A DNA stretch of 64,000 nucleotides from Desulfobacter postgatei 2ac9. GTDB lineage: Bacteria; Desulfobacterota; Desulfobacteria; Desulfobacterales; Desulfobacteraceae. The DNA lies in NCBI RefSeq assembly GCF_000233695.2, contig NZ_CM001488.1, positions 3,377,453 to 3,441,452 on the forward strand, given 5' to 3'. A program made the translations under genes and the position numbers. The stretch's first letter is position 1. Each line of letters opens with the position of its first letter. Below the pieces are notes generated by a model, which worked only from the letters and a program-made list of their open reading frames with translations, searched no databases and was not told where the DNA came from. Below are positions 18,265-29,523 of this stretch, in pieces.

Positions 18265-19309
18265 CAAACATGAGCAGATTGATGCCATGGATTTCGCCTG
18301 CCGGTTTTTTAAAGCCCGGGGAGGGGTTGTGGAAGATCAGGGCCTGACCCGGGAAATCCTGCTGCCTGAAGCGGCAGCCCAAACCCTTGGCATGGATGAA
18401 TTTTTCCGGGTGGGGCCTGAAGCGGTTGCGGCGGAGGATCGGTCAAAGGTCTATGCCGTGCAACTGCATACCCCGTTGCTTGACCGGATGCTCACCCTGG
18501 CAGGAGAATCCGTTCCCTTTGCCCGGGCCGAACTAAAATTTGATTATATCAAAACCCAGGGGTTTGATCGGCTGATCGAAGACCGGTTTCAATTCCACAA
18601 ATCCAAGATTCGGGTAATGAAGACCGGAGAGGCAAGAACCCGGTATCTTGTACTGACCTGTCGGTATACTGCCCAAAGTGATGAGATAAAACAAGGCCTT
18701 GTGGAGATTTGCGTCAACCTGGATACCGGCGTGGTTATCCCGGACATGGCCCAGGGCCTTTCCCATGTTCAAAAGGACTTCACCGTCAAAAAAGCCCGGG
18801 GGTTAAACGAAAAGGAGATTGAAGCGATCCGGACGGTTGTCTCCCGATATGGGCAAGAGCTGGTGCAAGAGCGCCTGGCCTCATTTGTGGAGAGCATGAA
18901 CCGGCGGTTTCAAAGGGATACGGCAAGTCTTGACGCATATTACCAGGCCCTTGAAAAGGAGATGCGGCAAAACCTTAGCAGAAGCGGCCTTTCCCAGGAC
19001 CTGGTCAGGGAACGGGAAGAAAAAATCGCCATGATTCCAGACGAACTTGCCGCCAAGAAAAAAGATCTGCTTAACAAATACGGGATCCGTATTGATTTTA
19101 AACCGGCGGCAGCCATGTACCTGACCTCTGCCTGTGTCACGGTGTTTGTCAGGCTTATATCCGGCCGAAATAATGCCGATTTTACAATGATTTACAATCC
19201 CGTGACAAAGGATATGGATCCGGTTGCCTGCCAATCCTGCGGTGCCGGTACCTACGATATAGGGTTGTCCCCCAATCTGAACATTAACTGCCTCAACTGT
19301 TTGGGGTAA
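18254..19309 (+). CDS. Unknown helicase partner with C-terminal zinc ribbon
   Basis: This 351-residue protein is not recognised. Residues 1-200 are mixed alpha/beta, and 200-290 form a long charged helical stretch (coiled-coil-like, rich in E/R/K). The last 50 residues hold two CxxC pairs (CQSCGAG and CLNCLG) that would make a zinc ribbon. The ATG at 18254 has GGAG six bases upstream and lies 11 bases inside the helicase gene, so translation is coupled. The coupling suggests that the product binds the helicase or its substrate. No catalytic motif was found. Confidence 0.75.
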   Translation: MNFDKHEQIDAMDFACRFFKARGGVVEDQGLTREILLPEAAAQTLGMDEFFRVGPEAVAAEDRSKVYAVQLHTPLLDRMLTLAGESVPFARAELKFDYIKTQGFDRLIEDRFQFHKSKIRVMKTGEARTRYLVLTCRYTAQSDEIKQGLVEICVNLDTGVVIPDMAQGLSHVQKDFTVKKARGLNEKEIEAIRTVVSRYGQELVQERLASFVESMNRRFQRDTASLDAYYQALEKEMRQNLSRSGLSQDLVREREEKIAMIPDELAAKKKDLLNKYGIRIDFKPAAAMYLTSACVTVFVRLISGRNNADFTMIYNPVTKDMDPVACQSCGAGTYDIGLSPNLNINCLNCLG

Positions 19310-19330
19310 CGCCGCTCTTTTTTTTTGCAG

Positions 19331-21853
19331 TTAATCCAGAATTCTTCGAATGGTTTGTGCAATTTCGGTGGTGGTCACAGGCTTCATGACCACTGCGGCG
19401 ATGTCGGTGTGCTTAAGAAAATCAGCATTTGGTTGGCTGTTGTGTCCTGTGCAGACAATCACCGGAATATCCGGGCGGATTTTTTTTATTGCGGCGCAAA
19501 GTTCAAGGCCGTTTATGTGCGGCATGGTCATATCCGTGATGATCAAATCAAACCGGGAAGGTGATGCCGTGAATGTGGTCAGGGCTTCTTCCGGATCCTG
19601 ATTGGTTTTTACCGTGTAACCCAGGTTCGTCAACATCGCCTCCAGTATCTGTGTCAGCCCTTTTTCGTCGTCCACTATAAGAATGCTTTCTGTCCCTCCG
19701 GGTACGGACCCGCTATCAGCGGCTACCTCGTCTGCCGGGGGCATGGGGCTTGCCGGTAAAAGTACAGTGAATACAGTGCCGCATCCCATTTCACTTTTAA
19801 CGGATATGACACCGCCATGGTTGTGAACAATGCCGTGAACCATGGCCAGTCCCATGCCCGATCCTTTGCCGACCTCCTTGGTGGTGAAGTAGGGATCAAA
19901 AATTCTGTCCTGGATGGCCGGATCAATTCCTGTGCCTGTGTCTTCAATGGTGAGCCGGACAGCCTCGGTTGCAGAGAACGCCTCGAGTTCGGGCATGGTT
20001 AAATCATGGGCGTCTGCCATTTCCAGGCAAATGGTCAGGGTGCCGCCGCCGGGTTCCATGGCCTGGGCCGCATTGTTGCACAGGTTGATAATGATCTGCT
20101 GGATCTGTGTGGGATTGGCATTGATTGTCTGTATCGGTTCATGGTTTTGGTAGAGGATTTCAATGGACGAGGGAATGGATGCCCTTAAAAGCCGGACCGT
20201 ATCGGTCACGAGTTTGGCCGGATTTAAAGGCTGTTTCCTCTGTTCTCTCTGCCGGCTGAAACTGAGCAGTTGCAGGACAACGTCCTTGGCCCTCAGGCAG
20301 GCGGTTTCAATCTCATTAATGCGTGACCGGACTCGATTTTCTTGGGGCAGGTCCAGCATTGCCAGTTGGGCATTTCCCAGAATGATTCCCAAAATATTGT
20401 TAAAATCGTGGGCAATGCCGCCTGCCAGTGTGCCGATGGACTCCATTTTGCCGGCCTGAATGAGTTGGCGTTGCAGGGCTTCCCTCTCTTGTTCCGCTTT
20501 TTTATGCGCTGTGATGTCGGTTGCCGAACCCACAATGGCCACGGTCCTGCCGTTTTCCACAACCGGGTTTTCACGAATTTCCACGATGACTTTACGTCCT
20601 CTATTTCCTCTTAGTTCCAGTTCGTATGGGGGCTGGCGCTGCCCGGTTCTGATGGCCTTTTCACTATATTCAAGACCTTTGAGATTGATGGGATTGTCCG
20701 TAACAAATTCAGTCCATCGTTTCATGGCCTCTTGGGGTTCGCATTGCAGAATCTGTCTGCATCGGCGGCTGATATAGGTAATTTCATGGTCAGGGGTATG
20801 GGCGTAATACATGTTGGTGCTGTTTTCGAGGATGTTTCGAAGTTTTGATTCGCTTTCACGCAGGGCTTTTTCCGTGGCAATTCTTTCCCGGGTCTCTTTT
20901 GTAAGCCTGTGGCTTCGGAAGAGTATAATAAAGATAATGCCAAGAGAGAACAAAAGAACCAGAAAGATATATCGAAACACATCTTCGCGGTTGACCCCAT
21001 AGTCGTATTTGACTGACAGCCACTGGTTGCGAATCTCACTTTTTTTTTGGGGAGAGATGGCTGCAAGCGCTTTGTTCAGGATTGTGAGAAACTCCTGATG
21101 CCTCTTTGGCACGGCCATATACAGCTGATAATTGTCATAGGGTGTCGGTGCTGCGATTTTAAGATTTGTCAGTCCGGTTTGATGAATCAAATAGGTGGCG
21201 GCTGCAAGGTTTTCTATGGTGGCATCTGCCCGTGAAAAGGAGACCGCTTCAAGCCCCTGTAACGGGGATTGCACATAAAGGGGTGAAAAGTCAATTCCGT
21301 CCCTGGAAAGCCATTCTTGTGCAAGGGTTTGGGGTACCATGGCCAGGGTTTTTCCATGAAGGTCTTCAATGCCGCCCATAAAGGGGCTGTTGTCACGGGT
21401 GACGATAACCAGCGGGAACGTCAGATAGGGCACAGAAAAATCAAGATAGGTTTCCCGTTCAGTTGTTTTTGCAATGCAGGGTATCAGGTCAATTTCTCCT
21501 TGCTGGACACTTTCCAATACCTCGGTCCAGGGGAGGTCTGCCAGGATGCGTAATTTAAGCCCTAATTGGTCCGCTAACTGGATGATGTAATCGGCTGAGA
21601 TGCCTTTTAATTGATCCTTTTCATAATAGTGAAATGGCGGAAAAGATCGGGGGCCTGCAATGGTGATCGTGGGATGTCTGTCAAGCCAGGTCTTTTCAGC
21701 CGGGGTTAACTGAATGCCGGCGGCTGCATTATTCATTGAATTTTGGGCATGGGAATACCCAGCAATAGTGAATGATAATCCCATGATGAGTGCCGGTATC
21801 AGTATAAGCCTTGTGAAAAAATGGTGAACGTCAAGTTTCAATAATTTATCCAT
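19331..21853 (-). CDS. Hybrid sensor kinase with periplasmic solute-binding domain (SBP3-PAS-HisKA-HATPase-REC)
   Basis: This protein of about 840 residues has a signal segment (LILIPALIMGLSFTIAGYS) and a family-3 solute-binding domain (about 45-270, beginning LDRHPTITIAGPRSFPPFHY) of the kind that binds amino acids. One membrane span (YIFLVLLFSLGIIFIILF) follows, then a PAS domain. The HisKA box is GTLAGGIAHDFNN, the ATPase motif is DTGTGIDP with GSGMGLAMVHG, and the C-terminal receiver domain has IVDDEKG and ITDMTMP. The ATG at 21853 gives a proper signal peptide and is preferred over the upstream TTG. It is convergent with the helicase unit. The ligand could be an amino acid, which is an inference from the domain. 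Confidence 0.9.
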   Translation of the reverse strand: MDKLLKLDVHHFFTRLILIPALIMGLSFTIAGYSHAQNSMNNAAAGIQLTPAEKTWLDRHPTITIAGPRSFPPFHYYEKDQLKGISADYIIQLADQLGLKLRILADLPWTEVLESVQQGEIDLIPCIAKTTERETYLDFSVPYLTFPLVIVTRDNSPFMGGIEDLHGKTLAMVPQTLAQEWLSRDGIDFSPLYVQSPLQGLEAVSFSRADATIENLAAATYLIHQTGLTNLKIAAPTPYDNYQLYMAVPKRHQEFLTILNKALAAISPQKKSEIRNQWLSVKYDYGVNREDVFRYIFLVLLFSLGIIFIILFRSHRLTKETRERIATEKALRESESKLRNILENSTNMYYAHTPDHEITYISRRCRQILQCEPQEAMKRWTEFVTDNPINLKGLEYSEKAIRTGQRQPPYELELRGNRGRKVIVEIRENPVVENGRTVAIVGSATDITAHKKAEQEREALQRQLIQAGKMESIGTLAGGIAHDFNNILGIILGNAQLAMLDLPQENRVRSRINEIETACLRAKDVVLQLLSFSRQREQRKQPLNPAKLVTDTVRLLRASIPSSIEILYQNHEPIQTINANPTQIQQIIINLCNNAAQAMEPGGGTLTICLEMADAHDLTMPELEAFSATEAVRLTIEDTGTGIDPAIQDRIFDPYFTTKEVGKGSGMGLAMVHGIVHNHGGVISVKSEMGCGTVFTVLLPASPMPPADEVAADSGSVPGGTESILIVDDEKGLTQILEAMLTNLGYTVKTNQDPEEALTTFTASPSRFDLIITDMTMPHINGLELCAAIKKIRPDIPVIVCTGHNSQPNADFLKHTDIAAVVMKPVTTTEIAQTIRRILD

Positions 21854-22151
21854 ATATATGCTGCCTGTGTTTTCTCCAAAGGCTACCGTCAACTGTCTTA
21901 AACTGACATTAATATGTATCTGAACGAAAGAAGGGCGTCAAACAACTTATGACAGCTGAATTAAAAAATGTTAGAAATTGGTTTGGGGCAGGTGTTTATC
22001 GGGTTTTTTGTTCAAAGCAATTGCCTGAAAGGTTGAAGAATAGAACTGTAGCCATGATGCAAAGTCCTGGGTTTAGGAATGAGACGCAAACCCGTGTTTA
22101 GACGAAAAGTTGCCCGGATGCAAGGCCGCAGATGGGTGTCTTTTTTTTTGT

Positions 22152-22508
22152 TCAATCCTCTCTTGATTGTGTTTCAAAGTTGACGTTCAGATAAATTTCA
22201 GACAGCAACACGTCACAATTAACGGATTCCATATTTAACATCTGGTCTGGACTTTCATATGAGCGATATTCCCATTTGCCGTTATCGCTGCGTATATATT
22301 GCTCAATATGAGGAGAATTATCAGCTTTAAACGTATTCCTTAATTCTCCTGCCAGATTGATATTAATACGGTTGTGATTTATTCCGGCGCCAACCATAGC
22401 AAAAACGTCACCGTCAAAAAATTCATGCTTGATATCAAGCGAGCTTCTTTCAAGCGCAAGATATTCCGCCGGTGTCATCTTGTTTTTTTTCTGCCGTTTT
22501 ACAGTCAT
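22152..22508 (-). pseudogene. Uma2-family nuclease gene with large internal in-frame deletion
   Basis: This 118-residue frame matches both ends of the intact Uma2 protein encoded at 44192-44788. Shared N-terminal motifs are PAEYLALERSSLDIKHEFF and INHNRININL, and shared C-terminal motifs are EQYIR and LLSEIYLNV. About 80 central residues are absent, including the segment with the PDLTI and VIVIEILS strands that carry the PD-(D/E)xK active site. Translation signals remain intact (GGAGCG before the ATG). A non-catalytic remnant is the simplest reading. A short regulatory product cannot be excluded. Confidence 0.8.
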
Positions 22509-22557
22509 AATGACGCTCCTTTGTAAGTCAGATCTACAAATTGCAAGTCATTATCAA

Positions 22558-23742
22558 TCACCTGAACAGGCGTTTGAAAAATCCGGCTTTTTCGATCGTA
22601 ACCGGAGAGATCAGGTTTACCTTGCCAATGGACTGGTTATCCAGGAAAAATTCCACTTCACCCAGTGTCTGGCCCTGTTCTATGCCGCCGCTGATCTCCT
22701 TGGGCAGGCGGATTTCATTTTTCACTGCCGCTTTTTTCTCTCTGGGTAACGGATAGGAAAAATCAGCTGCTGCCACAGCCTGGACTGTCGTGACCATGCC
22801 GTCAGGGACCTGAAGCGCCTCCCCGAAAGCCTGATCCTTCTTGGATAGGACTGCCATCTGGTATTGGGCCATATATTTCTTAAACCGCTCAATGGCCACG
22901 GCATCCCTGATTTTGGCCCTGGGGCTTCCGAGAACCGCTACAATAAGTCTGAGACCGTCTTTTTTTGCGGTTGCCACAATGTTGAATCCGGCCTTGGAAT
23001 AATACCCGGTTTTTAATCCGTCCGTACCCGGAAGCTTGCCGATAATCTTGTTGTGGTTGTGCATGATGAATGCGCCGCCCCGGAAAGGCTCAATCTGGAG
23101 GGCTGTCCATTCCAGCAGCTTGGGATATTTGAGCAGGTCACGGGCCAGAATCATCAGGTCATGGCAGGAGCTGACATCTGCCTGATCCTCCGAAGACGGG
23201 GGCAGGCCGTGTACGCTGTGGAATTCGGAATCGTTCATGCCCAGGCGTTTCGCCTTCTTGTTCATTTCTTCGACAAAGGCGTCCGTTGTTCCCGCAAGAT
23301 GTTCCGCCACTGCATAGGCGGCATCATTTCCCGAGGCCACCATGATGGCCTTCATCAACTCTTCCAGGGTAAAGACTTCGCCCTCTTTGAGATAGACCTG
23401 GCTGCCGCCCATTTTTGAGGCCGCCCCGGATACCGTGATTGTCTCATTCAACTGGGCGGCCCCGGATTCAAGCTTTTCCATGATGATGGCGGCGGTCATG
23501 AGTTTGGTCACGCTGGCCAGGGGGTGTTGCAGATGAGGATTCACCTCTTCGAGCACCTGTCCGGTGCTGGCTTCCATAACAATCAACGCCTGGAAAGGAG
23601 TTTCTTTTTCCTGGGCTGGAGAGGCGCTTTCAGCTTTTTTCTGCACAGCTTTGGATGTATTGTTTGATTTTTTGTTATCTTTGCCCTGAACTGCAGGTGC
23701 CATCATCAGGAGGATCAATACGCACATTAACCATTTTTTCAC
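22558..23742 (-). CDS. dacA: D-alanyl-D-alanine carboxypeptidase (PBP5 family)
   Basis: This 394-residue periplasmic enzyme trims the terminal D-Ala from peptidoglycan stem peptides. It starts with a signal peptide (LMCVLILLMMAPAVQG). The peptidase S11 motifs are SVTK (catalytic Ser), SGN in VASGNDAAYA and KTG in DGLKTGYYS. A PBP5-type C-terminal beta domain follows, but the usual amphipathic membrane anchor is short (GFFKRLFR). A GTG start at 23742 overlaps the tex stop by four bases (GTGA), so translation is coupled to tex. Confidence 0.93.
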   Translation of the reverse strand: MKKWLMCVLILLMMAPAVQGKDNKKSNNTSKAVQKKAESASPAQEKETPFQALIVMEASTGQVLEEVNPHLQHPLASVTKLMTAAIIMEKLESGAAQLNETITVSGAASKMGGSQVYLKEGEVFTLEELMKAIMVASGNDAAYAVAEHLAGTTDAFVEEMNKKAKRLGMNDSEFHSVHGLPPSSEDQADVSSCHDLMILARDLLKYPKLLEWTALQIEPFRGGAFIMHNHNKIIGKLPGTDGLKTGYYSKAGFNIVATAKKDGLRLIVAVLGSPRAKIRDAVAIERFKKYMAQYQMAVLSKKDQAFGEALQVPDGMVTTVQAVAAADFSYPLPREKKAAVKNEIRLPKEISGGIEQGQTLGEVEFFLDNQSIGKVNLISPVTIEKAGFFKRLFR

Positions 23743-25886
23743 GATTTAATGTCCTTTCTATTTTTTTTCATGGAAAGAGATATCCTTTTTCTGGGGATAT
23801 CCACCTCAAGAACACGAACTTTGACCTGCTGCCGTACGTTGACAACCTCATTGGGATCTTTGACAAACCGGTCAGCCAGCTGGCTGATATGAACAAGGCC
23901 GTCCTGGTGTACCCCGATATCCACAAAGGCCCCGAACGCGGTGACATTGGTTACAATGCCCGGAACAACCATGTCCTGCACCAGGTCTTTGATTTCATGG
24001 ATATTTTTGTCGAAGGAGAATGCCTGGAACCGCTGTCTCGGGTCCCGGCCCGGGGCTGCCAGTTCAGCAAGGATGTCCTTTAGCGTGGGAATGCCTATGG
24101 TCGCCGTTACATAGGGAGCAAGGTCGATATTTTGCACCGGGGCTTTTGTTGTCATCATCTCTTCAACACGGCAGCCAAGGTTCTTGGCCATCTGTTTTAC
24201 AACGGGGTAGGACTCGGGATGAATGCCGCTGCGGTCCAGGGGATTTTTTCCGTTTTGGATTCTTAAAAATCCTGCGGCCTGTTCAAATGCTTTTTTGCCC
24301 AGGCGGGGCACCTTGAGAAAATCGGTTCTGGATGTAAATGCGCCGTTTTCGTCCCTGTATTTGACCATGTTGGCGGCGATGCCGGCATTCAGGCCGGACA
24401 CCCGGGATAAAAGCTGCTTTGAGGCTGTGTTGGCTTCCACACCCACCTGGTTGACACATGACACTACCACATCGTCCAGGGCTGTCTGGAGCATGTTCTG
24501 GTCCACATCGTGCTGATATTGTCCCACCCCGATGGATTTGGGCTCCACCTTGACCAGTTCTGCCAAGGGGTCCATGAGCCGTCTGCCGATTGAAACAGCC
24601 CCCCTGACCGTGATGTCGTGGTCCGGGAACTCCTCCCTGGCGTTTTCGGAAGCGGAATAAATGGACGCCCCGCTTTCATCCACCATGATCACATCCACAT
24701 CTTCGGGCAGAGTCAGCTCCCTGATGAAGCTTTCGGTTTCCCGGCCTGCCGTGCCGTTGCCCACGGCGATAGCCCCGATTTTGTATCGGTTGACAAGTTC
24801 GGGGATAAGCTGTGAAGCGGTTTGTTTTCCGTTTGGGGTGTGGGGATGGATCACATCATGGTGAACCAGCTTTCCCGTGGCATCCAGGCAGGCGATTTTG
24901 CACCCGGTGCGGAACCCCGGATCAATCGCGAGTACGGGTCTGCCGCCAAGGGGAGGGGAGAGGAGTACCTGCCGCAGATTGTCCGAGAAAACGGCGACTG
25001 CCTTTTCATCGGCCTTTTGTTTGAGCATCCGCAAGGCCTCATTTTCAATGGATTTGGACAGCAGTCGTTTGTATGCGTCTTCGGCGGCCGCAAGGATCTG
25101 CTCCCGGCTGCCGGGGCAAAGCTTTCTTTTGCCCGGGTAAATGCCATGGATGATATTCAACGCTTTTTCTTCATCGGGCAGAACATGAACACGCAGAATT
25201 TTTTCCCCGGCTCCTCTGAGCATGGCAAGTATACGGTGGGACGGCGCTTTAAATGCCGGCTCCTCCCAGTCAAAATAGTCCTTGAACTTGGCCCCGTCTT
25301 CATCTTTGCCCTTGATAACCGTCGCGTGGATCATGGCGGTTTTGATAAACAGATCCCTGATTTCTGAACGGATTGTCGCATCTTCGTTAATGATTTCGGC
25401 AATGATATCCCTGGCTCCGGCCCATGCCTCTTGCGGGTTTGCCACATCAGGACCGATAAATTTGCTTGCTTCTTTTTCAAGGTTCATGCCGGTTTCAGGT
25501 TCCAGAATCATCATGGCGAGGGGCTCCAGTCCCTTTTCCCGGGCAATTGTGGCACGGGTCCGCTTTTTGGGCCGGTACTTTTCGTACACATCCTCCAGCC
25601 GGGTCATGGCGTCTGCATTCTCAATCTGCCGCCCCAGCTCTTCGGTATAAAGCTGCCGTTCCTCCAAAGATTTGATAATGGCCTGTTTTCTGGCTTCCAG
25701 CGCGTTCAACGCCGTTGCCCTGTCCCGGATATCAGATATGGCCACCTCATCCAGGCTGCCTGTGCGTTCTTTTCTGTATCTTGCTATAAAAGGAACTGTG
25801 GCCCCCTGGTCCAGTAGATCCAGAACTGCTGCCACCTGATTTTCTTTCAGGCCGGTATCCCGGCTTATCGTTATTTTGATATTCAT
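23739..25886 (-). CDS. tex: Tex family RNA-binding transcription accessory protein
   Basis: This 715-residue cytoplasmic protein has the Tex domain order: an N-terminal helical region (ENQVAAVLDLLDQGATVPFI), a YqgF/RNase H-like domain (VLAIDPGFRTGCKIACLD), helix-hairpin-helix motifs (GLNAGIAANMVKYRD) and a C-terminal S1 domain (VVPGIVTNVTAFGAFVDIGV). Tex binds nucleic acid and affects transcription and ribosomal RNA handling. The ATG is at 25886. Its stop overlaps the dacA start. Confidence 0.95.
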   Translation of the reverse strand: MNIKITISRDTGLKENQVAAVLDLLDQGATVPFIARYRKERTGSLDEVAISDIRDRATALNALEARKQAIIKSLEERQLYTEELGRQIENADAMTRLEDVYEKYRPKKRTRATIAREKGLEPLAMMILEPETGMNLEKEASKFIGPDVANPQEAWAGARDIIAEIINEDATIRSEIRDLFIKTAMIHATVIKGKDEDGAKFKDYFDWEEPAFKAPSHRILAMLRGAGEKILRVHVLPDEEKALNIIHGIYPGKRKLCPGSREQILAAAEDAYKRLLSKSIENEALRMLKQKADEKAVAVFSDNLRQVLLSPPLGGRPVLAIDPGFRTGCKIACLDATGKLVHHDVIHPHTPNGKQTASQLIPELVNRYKIGAIAVGNGTAGRETESFIRELTLPEDVDVIMVDESGASIYSASENAREEFPDHDITVRGAVSIGRRLMDPLAELVKVEPKSIGVGQYQHDVDQNMLQTALDDVVVSCVNQVGVEANTASKQLLSRVSGLNAGIAANMVKYRDENGAFTSRTDFLKVPRLGKKAFEQAAGFLRIQNGKNPLDRSGIHPESYPVVKQMAKNLGCRVEEMMTTKAPVQNIDLAPYVTATIGIPTLKDILAELAAPGRDPRQRFQAFSFDKNIHEIKDLVQDMVVPGIVTNVTAFGAFVDIGVHQDGLVHISQLADRFVKDPNEVVNVRQQVKVRVLEVDIPRKRISLSMKKNRKDIKS

Positions 25887-26036
25887 GCAGTTGTATTACA
25901 GCGGACCAGGGCAAAAAGTCAATGGATAGGATACCCGAGAGGCGGGTAATCCCATTCGAGGCTCTGAACACGCGATTGGCGTAACAAATGCGCCCTGTTG
26001 TCATCGATTATGTTTTTTTGGGCATTGTGACCTGTT

Positions 26037-27956
<1,920 letters not shown>

Positions 27957-28493
27957 CTAGGACTGATTATTTACCCGGCAGCTGTAGATTGCCTTTCCGT
28001 CCCCTGGTTCGTAGAAATCATCCAGTACGGCTTCGCACCGGTATCCGCATCGTTCATAAAACATCCGGGTGGATGCATAGCCTTGCTGGGTTGAGGTTTC
28101 CACGTATACCCGCATACCTCCCTTTTCCCGGATCAACCGCTCCATCTCCCTTAGGATGCACTTTCCCAGGCCCTTTCCCTGGAACTTAGGTGCAACGGCG
28201 ATCCAGTATATGTCATAGCTGGTAAGGGTGCAGGGGATGGGGCCGAAACATCCGTACCCGGCCAGGTTGCCTTCTTTTTGCGCCATCACAAAATGATAGC
28301 CGCTCTCATCTCCCGATTTCAGGCACTCTTCCACAAGTTCCGCTGCAATGCTGATTTCATCGGGCCTGAAAAATCCGGTTTCCGTTACAAGGGTACGGAC
28401 ACTCTCAACATCAGACGCACGGGGCGTATATCGCAACCGGACATCTTTGGGAAAGGCATGGACCCCGACGGTTGGTGTTCTGCTCCCGGACAT
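27957..28493 (-). CDS. GNAT-family N-acetyltransferase (operon with KamA and ATP-grasp ligases)
   Basis: This 178-residue acyl-CoA-dependent N-acyltransferase has the GNAT core: an NLAGYGCFGPIPCT strand, then YWIAVAPKFQGKGLGKCIL, which holds the acetyl-CoA loop (Q/R-x-x-G-x-G/A form), and VYVETSTQQGYASTRMFYERCGY. The ATG at 28493 follows GGGAAATAG and starts five bases after the previous stop. As the last gene of a kamA, ATP-grasp, ATP-grasp, GNAT operon, it probably acetylates the ligase product or beta-lysine itself. It is not closely like AblB by length. The substrate is an inference. Confidence 0.85.
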   Translation of the reverse strand: MSGSRTPTVGVHAFPKDVRLRYTPRASDVESVRTLVTETGFFRPDEISIAAELVEECLKSGDESGYHFVMAQKEGNLAGYGCFGPIPCTLTSYDIYWIAVAPKFQGKGLGKCILREMERLIREKGGMRVYVETSTQQGYASTRMFYERCGYRCEAVLDDFYEPGDGKAIYSCRVNNQS

Positions 28494-28497
28494 GAGG

Positions 28498-29523
28498 CTA
28501 TTTCCCGGCCCGGATTACAGCATCCATAATCCTGGCAATGGCTGTGGTATATGAAATCCCGGCTCTGTCCAGGGCAGCCGTAAACCCAGCATCCGGGGAG
28601 ATGCAGGGGTTTGCGTTGACTTCCAGGATATGGGGATCTTTGTTGTCATCCACCCTGAAATCCACCCGGGCAAACCCTGCCAGGGAAAAGAGATCCCAGC
28701 AGGAAAGCGCGAGATCGGAAAGACGAGACAGCAGCTCCCTGTCGGTTTCAGAAAAGTCAAAACTGCGCAGGGTATGCTGGTATTCATAGGCCTCGGGGCA
28801 CCATTTTGCCCGATAGCCCACGATTTTCGGTTCATCCTGACCAAAATTCAGGAACCGGATTTCTGCAGGCGGCAGCACCCGGACCTCTTTTCCATCCCCA
28901 AGCAGGGAGAGGTTAAATTCCCGGCCATTGATGAATGCTTCGGCAAAACAGGCACGCCCCAACCCTTGTGCCGCTTTTTCCAGCAGAGGTCCCAGCCTGT
29001 CCGGCAGGGCTGTGATGATATTTTCCTTTTCCAGTCCAAGAGATCCGTGTTCCCAGAGGGACTTGATGATCCAGGGACCGTCGGTTACTCCTTTTTTTAA
29101 ATGTATCAATGCCCGGGATTGTACGGCCATACCGGCCTGGTATGGGCCGACCCAGTCCGGCGTCGGCAGCCCGGCCTGTCGCATCCGCTCCTTGGCCGCT
29201 GTCTTGTGGGAGGTCAGGTAAATGGCATCCGCCGGACAGCCGGTATAGGGAATGCCAAGACTGTCAAGCAGATACGGCACCACATGAATCAGTCGGCCTT
29301 CTCCTTCCAGGGATTCAACCAGATTGAATACCGCTCCGGGCTGAAGCGTCGTAAGATCGCGCTTAAAATGTTCAAGGTCCAACCCGCAGGGAACAGGTAC
29401 CGGATTAAAGTCAAGGTCCGTGAGGGCTTTTGAAACCGCAGCCACCTGGTCCAGGACATCAAGCTCATCCGGCTGGCTCTCCTGGGCCACAGCGTTATAA
29501 ACAACAGCAATGATTTTTTTCAT
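28498..29523 (-). CDS. ATP-grasp ligase, D-Ala-D-Ala ligase-like (second of pair)
   Basis: This ATP-grasp enzyme of 341 residues joins a carboxylate to an amine through an acyl phosphate. Visible motifs are the ATP-binding strand GPWIIKSLWEHGSLGL, FINGREFNLSLLG and the Mg-binding end FRVDDNKDPHILEVNANP. The ATG at 29523 overlaps the stop of the other ligase (ATGA) and follows GGGAGG. An upstream in-frame start is less likely. Two adjacent, only moderately similar ligases point to two successive amide bonds on a small molecule. MurC-F or ddl context is absent, so a cell-wall role is not supported. Confidence 0.85.
   Translation of the reverse strand: MKKIIAVVYNAVAQESQPDELDVLDQVAAVSKALTDLDFNPVPVPCGLDLEHFKRDLTTLQPGAVFNLVESLEGEGRLIHVVPYLLDSLGIPYTGCPADAIYLTSHKTAAKERMRQAGLPTPDWVGPYQAGMAVQSRALIHLKKGVTDGPWIIKSLWEHGSLGLEKENIITALPDRLGPLLEKAAQGLGRACFAEAFINGREFNLSLLGDGKEVRVLPPAEIRFLNFGQDEPKIVGYRAKWCPEAYEYQHTLRSFDFSETDRELLSRLSDLALSCWDLFSLAGFARVDFRVDDNKDPHILEVNANPCISPDAGFTAALDRAGISYTTAIARIMDAVIRAGK

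Noticed and set aside
22020-22120. Possible c-di-GMP (GEMM) riboswitch: GATGCAAAG followed by CCTGGGTTTAGG and GACGCAAACC on the plus strand
   Set aside because: Only parts of the consensus match, P1/P3 pairing could not be drawn, and no plus-strand gene lies downstream.
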